Source of the DNA: Lachnospiraceae bacterium
Lineage (GTDB): Bacteria > Bacillota > Clostridia > Lachnospirales > Lachnospiraceae
Direction of reading: 5' to 3'
NCBI GenBank assembly: GCA_024681985.1
Contig: JAIKZU010000007.1
Span: forward strand, 1 to 32,554
Length of the DNA: 32,554 nt
Below, in pieces: positions 26,901 to 32,554 of this stretch. Each line of letters opens with the position of its first letter. The first letter of the stretch is position 1. Below the pieces are notes generated by a model. That model was not told where the DNA came from. It saw only the letters and a program-made list of their open reading frames with translations, and did not search any database. The position numbers and the translations under genes were made by a program.

Positions 26901-29900
26901 CACAAACTTTCCGGCAGCCTCCGTCACGGCAGCAAGGATCTCTTCCTCTTTTCCGCTTTGCAAAAGAGCCGTTGTCCGCTCGTTCACGGCGACTCCTCCT
27001 TTGGAGGTGACGGTAAGGGCCAGCGCAAATAGATTCTTTTCCTGGGGTGTCATCTTCTCAAAAGATTTCTTATCCCAAGGGCCTTCTTTTTGGAGGATCA
27101 TCTCCTCCAGATCCGCGGCGGTCTTTTGACCCTCATAGGCTCTTTGCTGCCCATAGGCGTCATCGAAGGTGACCGCAGTGGTGGCGTTGTAGATATACTG
27201 CCGTTTCGCCCCGTCATCCACGATGTCTTTGATCTTTCCACGGAACTCTTCTTTAAAGGCGGCCAGATCAAAATCTTCCGCCGTATCGTTCTTTACGACG
27301 ACCTCCAGGATCTGCGCCGCAAAGTATTCCCGCAGGCCCGTCATATACCGACCCAGGTCGGCATCCGGCGAGACGTTTATTTCCGGATTTTCCTTCAGGG
27401 TCTCGTCATAGAGATCCTCCATGACATCCTCTAAAAAGGAAAGCCGCGCCTTTCTCTTTTCGGTCAGGACAGGATCCACAGAACCCTCCGGACCAAAGAG
27501 TTCCTTTCGGAGAGCCACGCCACGATCCTTTTCTGCAGTTATGGTACGGGCATACTCCCGCTCCTCCTGCATCTGCTGTTGACTCTTCCGTTCCTGCATT
27601 TCTTCCGCAGCATGCCTTTGCACCATTTCTTCCAGGAAACGGGACACCAGCTCATCTACTTCCGCCTGCCGTTTCTCCGCGGCTTTTGCCTTATCTTTTA
27701 TTTTTATCTCCGGCAATTCCCTGGCGTGGGCGAAAACGTAGTGTTCGTAAGACACCTTCAGATCCGTCATGCTGATACCGGAAAGTCCCTCCGGCAGCTT
27801 TGCCTTTTCCAAAGCACCGGCGATCTCCCCTTCGTACTGCTTCTGTCTGGCTCTGATGAGATCCACATCTCTTTTCAAGGTGCCTTCCTTGTACAGCATC
27901 TTAAAGGAGGCACCTTCTTCGGCAAACAACTCCGCCACATAGGTGAGGGCATCCATTCCTTTGACTTTTTTCTGCGCAGAACTCTCATCAAAAACGCTGT
28001 CTATGTGTTCCGAAATGGATCCTCTGCCCTGAATCTTAAACTCCAGAAATTCATCTTTTAGATACTTCCGAAATCTGTCGGCGATGTCCTGTACCTTTTG
28101 TGCACGGATCTCTCCTAAGGAGGCTTCGCTTTCCCTGGTCTTGTCGATCTTTGCGTCCCACTTTATGAGATCCCCCATTTCCCTTTGATAATAGGCCGCC
28201 AGATACTGGTCCACCACAAAGCCGGGAACCTTGCTCTTTTTGGCTCCGTCCATCAGCACACCGGCTGTATCATTCAGTCTCTCCAGATAGAGCAAAAAGG
28301 CATCTTCATCGGCTTCTAAAGTGATCTTTTTCCAAACCCCGGGATCCTGCTTTAATCTCTCCAAAATGGGTTTAAACTTTCCGCCGTCAAAGTTTTCCAT
28401 AGCTCGGGTGCGCGCCTCCACCCGCTGATGCAGTTCCTGCGCTTCTGTAAATGGCTTCTTTTTATCCTCCGTTTTCGAATGGGAAGCTTTTACATGGTCT
28501 TCCAATCTGGCCATGGCAAGGGCCCAGTCCTCGTCTTCCATCCTGCACATCACCTTATGCATACGCCGGCGATAATTCTTTTTTTCCTCCTCCGACAGAC
28601 GCAGATCCGGCGCATTTAAGGTGTTTTCCAGATCGATGTAGCGACTGACATGCTTCTGGCCTAAGCCTTCCAGCCCGGTTTTGTATGCATCCGACTCGTA
28701 TTTCAAAAAGGTGTCTGCCCCCTCGCAACCGTCGGATAAAAGTTGCACATCCAGACCCATGAGACGCAGTTCACTTTCGATATCATCCGGCTTCAGTTTC
28801 CCGGATTCCATATAGCCCGGGAGCTCCAGCGTCCCCTGCTTTAAGGCCTCTTCCACTGCCGATCGTATCTTTTCCCGTATAGCCTGCCGAGCAGGATCCT
28901 TTCTGGATTTGCCGGTTAATGGCGGAAGCTCCCCGTGGCGGTTCAACTTGCAATAAAAGTCGGCGCACTCTGCAGCTATGCCACGATCCTCTAATATTTC
29001 CCAGACTTTTCGGGCATAGCGTAGTTTGCGCTCCCGCTCCGTCAGTTCAAATCTGCCGTTTCCGAACCAGGGCTTCGATCCCTCCACCTTTGTATATTGG
29101 TAGAATATCTCCTTTTGGGATTCCTCTTCCCGAACCTCCTCCGTAAAGAGAGCCTGCAGCCTGGTTTTTTCCAGTTTTCTTTCTTCTTCGGTCTTGGGCG
29201 GTTTCTCCGTTTTTTCTTTTACTGTTGCAGTCGGTGTGGAAGGCAGAGTTTTTTCCGCTGTCGTTTTCGTCTGCTCCCGGGATTTTTGATACTCGCTTTC
29301 TAATCGCGCACCCTCCGGGGAGGCAAAGATCAGATAACGGAGCTCCCCGTTTACCGCAGAGATGAAACCCCGTCTGTCGGTAAATATCATCCGGTAGTCC
29401 AGCACCTTTTTTAGGTCTTCCTCCACCCTGTCCCGGCTTGCCACGGACATCCGTTCCGCCACCTTCTCCTTCAAGATGGCAGCATATTCTGTCTTTCGGT
29501 CCACCAGCGCCTTTACCTTTTTCTCATAGAGTTTGGGATCCTCTTCCAACACCAGGCTCCCCACCAGGTCCACGCCCCCGGGGATTTCAAAACAGGATTC
29601 CGGCAGGATATCCTTCAGCTTTTTATACCGCGCTTCCCAGGTTTCGTAGTCCTCTTCCGATCCGGGTTTATGCTCTGTCAAAAAGGTCTGCGCACTTTCC
29701 TTAAATGCCTTTTCATCGGACATGAGCATCAGCTGCTTCTCCGATTGCAGTTGGATTTTTAGCTTTTCCTCCAACTGAGGGAGCCCCATGGTAAGCTCTC
29801 TTCCTTCTTTACTTTTGATCAACGTATGCACCGTGCTTTGGTTCCGCAGCACTGTACTGTTTATGGACATGATCTCGGCGTAGAATTTATTGTCGTCGCT

Positions 29901-31034
29901 TTCGAAATCTTCGCTTGTGCTGTCACATTTACTCCTGTACTGCTCTGCGATCACATCCGCATATTCCGAAAGAACCCATTTTTCGGCATGGTCATCCTCC
30001 GCATCCGCCTTTACTTTTCCGGTACGGATAAAGTTTTGTCGTGTTTCAAACCGCTGGGCATCTTCCTTTTCCCGCCTTACTTCCTCTGCTGCCTCGTCAA
30101 TGGTCACCGGCTGCAAAGTCTCCTGCTTCGTCTGCCCCTCTTCTTCCGTCTCCTTCTGTCGGCTTGCTTCGGTAAAGATCACCTCCTCCGCATCTTTGCA
30201 GGTCGTAAGTACCGCCACCATTTCGGAAATGCACTCGTTTGCCGCCCCAACAGTATCCGTATTCTTATAACGATGGCCTTCCGTACCTTCCCCGTCATCT
30301 TTCAGATCCACGTAGGTCATGTTCTTTAAGGAGAGGCCGTTTTTTAAGAGAACGGCAGACAGCATCTGTTCCAAAGGCATGGCCAGGCTTATGATCCTGG
30401 TATTGACGATGCCCCGCTTTACCTCATCCATTTCGTACAAAGACAAACGGCCTTCTTCACTTATAAAATAGTTCCTTACGGAAACAAGTTCCTGGGAATA
30501 TCTGCAGAGTTCCTCTACATGTGACATGACGAATTCTTCCGAGAGCATACTCTCATCGAACTTCGTTGTAAGCAGACCTTCTATGATACGATCTCTATCT
30601 TCTTCCGGCATCTGACCGAAATTATATTCATTTCTTCCGGACTCTTTTCTCTCGTCCTTTAACTTTTGAAGAGCCTGGGCGCCGTCATATACAGACAGAT
30701 CCGCCCCGGGTATATGCTTACGGGCTTCCTTGATCCTTTTTTCCATCTCCCGCTTTTCTTTCCAGCTCAATTTCTCGGGATCCAGGATCTGGGAGGTCTG
30801 CCCCGACGCGCTATCCGTGATCTCGCGCTCCCTTAAAGCATTGCCGAAGCGATCCCGCAGTTCGTAATTACGCCGCAGATCTCCCAGGGCGCGCTGAGAT
30901 GTGTCTTCCTTTTCAGGCGCATATTCCTTTAAGGATAAAGCCTCTTTCGCCTTTTCTTTTTCACCGGTCTTGGCCAGGGACTTCGTCTTTGACTGCTCCG
31001 CCAAAGTCCCGGTTTTGGCATAAATATCTCCCAT
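24000..31034 (-). CDS. Giant (~2344 aa) charged, predominantly helical protein with internal repeats and an acidic tract; unknown function
   Basis: Single uninterrupted frame >7 kb. The track ORF begins at 31121 and overlaps the upstream gene; ATG at 31034 (MGDIYAKTGT) preceded by GGGGGAA is the better start. No evident signal peptide. Confidence 0.85.
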   Translation of the reverse strand: MGDIYAKTGTLAEQSKTKSLAKTGEKEKAKEALSLKEYAPEKEDTSQRALGDLRRNYELRDRFGNALREREITDSASGQTSQILDPEKLSWKEKREMEKRIKEARKHIPGADLSVYDGAQALQKLKDERKESGRNEYNFGQMPEEDRDRIIEGLLTTKFDESMLSEEFVMSHVEELCRYSQELVSVRNYFISEEGRLSLYEMDEVKRGIVNTRIISLAMPLEQMLSAVLLKNGLSLKNMTYVDLKDDGEGTEGHRYKNTDTVGAANECISEMVAVLTTCKDAEEVIFTEASRQKETEEEGQTKQETLQPVTIDEAAEEVRREKEDAQRFETRQNFIRTGKVKADAEDDHAEKWVLSEYADVIAEQYRSKCDSTSEDFESDDNKFYAEIMSINSTVLRNQSTVHTLIKSKEGRELTMGLPQLEEKLKIQLQSEKQLMLMSDEKAFKESAQTFLTEHKPGSEEDYETWEARYKKLKDILPESCFEIPGGVDLVGSLVLEEDPKLYEKKVKALVDRKTEYAAILKEKVAERMSVASRDRVEEDLKKVLDYRMIFTDRRGFISAVNGELRYLIFASPEGARLESEYQKSREQTKTTAEKTLPSTPTATVKEKTEKPPKTEEERKLEKTRLQALFTEEVREEESQKEIFYQYTKVEGSKPWFGNGRFELTERERKLRYARKVWEILEDRGIAAECADFYCKLNRHGELPPLTGKSRKDPARQAIREKIRSAVEEALKQGTLELPGYMESGKLKPDDIESELRLMGLDVQLLSDGCEGADTFLKYESDAYKTGLEGLGQKHVSRYIDLENTLNAPDLRLSEEEKKNYRRRMHKVMCRMEDEDWALAMARLEDHVKASHSKTEDKKKPFTEAQELHQRVEARTRAMENFDGGKFKPILERLKQDPGVWKKITLEADEDAFLLYLERLNDTAGVLMDGAKKSKVPGFVVDQYLAAYYQREMGDLIKWDAKIDKTRESEASLGEIRAQKVQDIADRFRKYLKDEFLEFKIQGRGSISEHIDSVFDESSAQKKVKGMDALTYVAELFAEEGASFKMLYKEGTLKRDVDLIRARQKQYEGEIAGALEKAKLPEGLSGISMTDLKVSYEHYVFAHARELPEIKIKDKAKAAEKRQAEVDELVSRFLEEMVQRHAAEEMQERKSQQQMQEEREYARTITAEKDRGVALRKELFGPEGSVDPVLTEKRKARLSFLEDVMEDLYDETLKENPEINVSPDADLGRYMTGLREYFAAQILEVVVKNDTAEDFDLAAFKEEFRGKIKDIVDDGAKRQYIYNATTAVTFDDAYGQQRAYEGQKTAADLEEMILQKEGPWDKKSFEKMTPQEKNLFALALTVTSKGGVAVNERTTALLQSGKEEEILAAVTEAAGKFVEGEDIDGFIDYDLALSHLQKEDSKEKGVKYNKAAFDEALEFTKLLMGRRDEIQRSRSVDKKVLSDGATSIVAANKAAGMPQLTYLKEKDISTVEDFRQALVKEMEDPKAKVKKETKERFQKLVEGDELWKLVEVLQDRNILDFSDRQISAEGSEKKIIGHVDEEKRMAVRGFFLDELMGQGMQRRAEKPGHLKKAILSALSFQLRDDVNFSGREIKKEDFSPKALERNTVFDWDLIGRGLDMLDEITKEQNRRKVIRRDFIKTVGNEESKKALKDLEGFEKKKGSYDREMFENQLGAFINQDFVKGSAGDERAALLAGYYALDDKERALFFRALEHRDVLDISKVNLYWNIVGRGERDYVNPEGRDALIDEFMESSRGGTSQMTVGRATVYNAMHSLLSTQMDDSMDFLQQGKDIEDYRAGEKMYLFQRKTAIDWKLFARALQLVHRAKAEMEMTAGDMELHRAMGDIASTGRMSMDTAFMRQNIHRTGSRFLRFVGKEAGDKVAETLQVDTLQGIAAKVLSVETMNRINSVFTHLEYEQAEEEEEEEDEEETKEEQQDEEEQSFIKEMTTLFFTARGAMKDINEAAQEPFEEKEKEKTPLEEILAKHELEPEPGMCDRMLSLFSDALDKMADYPDEKEKWDETMKGSEADMARLLGQEMSSFIMKVYTKGSEKLDASLDNIAGDVESLFKWMSDSTKGKLMKGAEKFGDFWEEYGEDITGYVSDGAKSISAMMDIYQSVQGMRQLDEAAGKTAADRQKDEKAIAKSRRSETEEQKETFDRARKTNAGLTTLSVTFSKDRKKEEVIVSTGAILGTAAKISGDIFGAGISGEALEDIVNGAAKMISFFHHCLADHKGMEDYYSGPGQRQVQAVRDNMPKITGLGARVKDMSDAKLMRISRGFESEEELVNHTGLEMVHALMFSAGDYNPLEETKNVSRCVLAVLGLEDLIGKTDSESAMQIYGKLTS

Positions 31035-31071
31035 ATTTCCCCCATTTCCCCGCACTGCGGGAGGACTCCTC

Positions 31072-32454
31072 CTAATCCTCGAAAAACTTGATACACTCGA
31101 TCCTGTTTCCTCTTTGCGCATTGCAAACGATGTTTTCTACAATAAGTCCAGTCCTTTCCAGCACAATGGGCACCAGCACTTTTTGGTCTTTGCCGTATTT
31201 TTCCACCAAATGACAATAGGCCCATCCCACCATGGCCGAAAGAGCGAGTTTGTCAGTCACGTAGGCACAGTCAATGATGATATACTCATCCTTTTTGGAC
31301 AACAGCAAGGCGCCGCAGGGCTTATCCTCCTTTAGGCAGATCAGGCTGTCCTCCTCCAGATAGTCTTCCCACCTTACATACATTCCCACCGGAACCGGTC
31401 TGCTGTCCACCTGCATCATGATCTCCAACGCATGCTTCAGGTTCTCATCTGCCTGGGACAAAAGGACGCAATTTTGCATTTTTGCGGTCTTTGCCAGAAA
31501 TTTCCTCTGTTTTTCCGGGATCATATCAAAAGAGAATTCATATACGTTCCCCCGGGTATCGATGACCTGAAATCCACATTCCGAAAGAATTCGACGAAAC
31601 TCCTCTAAGCTTTTAATCTCTTCCTCACAGATCTCAAAGAATACACCCCTGGTTTCCGTGCCGAAGCGCTTTCGTTCCGTTCCGATGATATAGTGCAAAA
31701 GAGGTGCCTTTTCTTCGGGCAGGACCTCCTCTGCAAACGCAAACCACACCAGTTCAATCCAACCATCGATAATATAGGTGGTATAGACGACCTTTTTTTC
31801 TCTATCCCCTTTTGTCGTGTCATAGACCACGCCGGCATAGAACTTATTGGCTCTAAGCTGTTCCAGATAGTTCGCGGGGATCACGCCCTCGTATTTTTCC
31901 AGTTCTTCCCTCCTTATCTTTTCATCGATGTAGGTACGATCCCCGGTGAAGATCGTCTCCGTCTCTTTTTGGGGATCCTCATTTATCGCGGGGTCGGCCC
32001 TTCTCGTCGCAATGAAATTCCCGTAGGCCTCCCTCTTTTTGAAAAATGACTCCTGGGCTGTCTCTCGTTTCTTTTTATCGCTACAGACATTTCCGTCCAT
32101 ATCCTCGCCGCAGCCGATAAAAAAGTCCTCCAGGATCTGTTTGATCATCACATCCGTTTCTTCCGGCGGCGCGCCCTTTGCTTCCTTTGCATCCAGGCAG
32201 TGCAGCATGGAAGCGATGGATGCAGCAAAAGCGATCTGTCCGGAAGCCGTAGGGGGATGATCGTCAAACTCTTTCCCCGTAAGTTCCGGAAAGGGGCCTT
32301 CCCGGTCGGTCTCCTCGTAGGCTTTTTTCACTTCCGCCACCATATCCGGATTGAAATAACCTCTTCCGCTTTTATTTTTGTAATCGGAAGAGACCATATA
32401 TCGTCGTTTTTTGACCCAGAAAAGGTCATTTTTTTCTCTTGATGAAAGTGCCAT
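31072..32454 (-). CDS. Hypothetical protein with degenerate double-GNAT-like C-terminal half
   Basis: 460 aa; C-terminal DSLICLKEDKPCGALLLSKKDEYIIIDCAYV parallels FYIGNDEIDGALIASKPDEDTLYISSVYL of the 291-aa protein; upstream GGGAGG SD. Confidence 0.75.
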   Translation of the reverse strand: MALSSREKNDLFWVKKRRYMVSSDYKNKSGRGYFNPDMVAEVKKAYEETDREGPFPELTGKEFDDHPPTASGQIAFAASIASMLHCLDAKEAKGAPPEETDVMIKQILEDFFIGCGEDMDGNVCSDKKKRETAQESFFKKREAYGNFIATRRADPAINEDPQKETETIFTGDRTYIDEKIRREELEKYEGVIPANYLEQLRANKFYAGVVYDTTKGDREKKVVYTTYIIDGWIELVWFAFAEEVLPEEKAPLLHYIIGTERKRFGTETRGVFFEICEEEIKSLEEFRRILSECGFQVIDTRGNVYEFSFDMIPEKQRKFLAKTAKMQNCVLLSQADENLKHALEIMMQVDSRPVPVGMYVRWEDYLEEDSLICLKEDKPCGALLLSKKDEYIIIDCAYVTDKLALSAMVGWAYCHLVEKYGKDQKVLVPIVLERTGLIVENIVCNAQRGNRIECIKFFED

Positions 32455-32490
32455 GGGGGTCCTCCCTATTAACGAAGGTCTATGGTATCG

Positions 32491-32554
32491 CTACTGCGTC
32501 TTAAATTCACTGCTGCGCTGTTCTTTTAACATCTCCTCGATGACTTTATGGGTG
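32491..32554 (-). CDS. C-terminal 20 residues of an upstream gene (partial, runs off right edge)
   Basis: Minus strand frame ...THKVIEEMLKEQRSSEFKTQ* ending at TAG (32493-32491), 36 bp before the ATG at 32454; helical character. Confidence 0.5.
   Translation of the reverse strand, partial: THKVIEEMLKEQRSSEFKTQ

Noticed and set aside
31034-31121. N-terminal extension of the giant ORF (MRKEETGSSVSSFSRIRRSPPAVRGNGGN...)
   Set aside because: It overlaps the 460-aa gene and includes the SD region; the ATG at 31034 with GGGGGAA upstream is the more plausible start.
1-32554. CRISPR arrays, rRNA/tRNA genes, transposases, prophage integrases
   Set aside because: No regularly spaced direct repeats, cloverleaf candidates or transposase/integrase motifs were noticed on reading both strands; a tool search would be needed to exclude them fully.

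Overview
This 32.5 kb window looks like a Firmicutes chromosome segment, probably Lachnospiraceae-like; that assignment is inferred from gene content and synteny. Almost every gene is on the minus strand. The central ~21 kb is mostly housekeeping: nrdG (+) convergent with nrdD (-), a flagellar rod cluster (mbl - flhO - flhP - flgJ-like), uvrB-uvrA, a LacI-type-sensor/GGDEF protein, secA, a CgeB-like glycosyltransferase, a SEC-C-tagged methionine aminopeptidase, a membrane-anchored SurA/PrsA-like protein, an NlpC/P60 coiled-coil hydrolase and veg. Both edges carry accessory-looking cassettes of a similar kind. Cassette A (left, truncated) is a 156-aa acidic protein, a 291-aa tandem-GNAT-like protein and the N-terminus of a large charged protein. 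Cassette B (right) is the 3' end of an unknown gene, a 460-aa protein with a degenerate double-GNAT-like C-terminus, a giant ~2344-aa helical, charged, internally repetitive protein, and a 287-aa tandem-GNAT protein. This recurring giant-protein plus double-GNAT module is the best candidate for an undescribed system. The second highlight is a ~400-nt intergenic RNA candidate at about 18151-18557 with a near-consensus promoter, many hairpins and a strong terminator, lying divergent from secA. Regulatory findings include tandem NrdR boxes at exact 31-bp spacing upstream of nrdD, a sigma-D/FliA-type promoter upstream of flhO-flhP, a structured veg leader, and two copies of a ~29-bp palindromic dispersed repeat, each abutting a stop codon. 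No CRISPR array, rRNA, tRNA or transposase was identified by eye.
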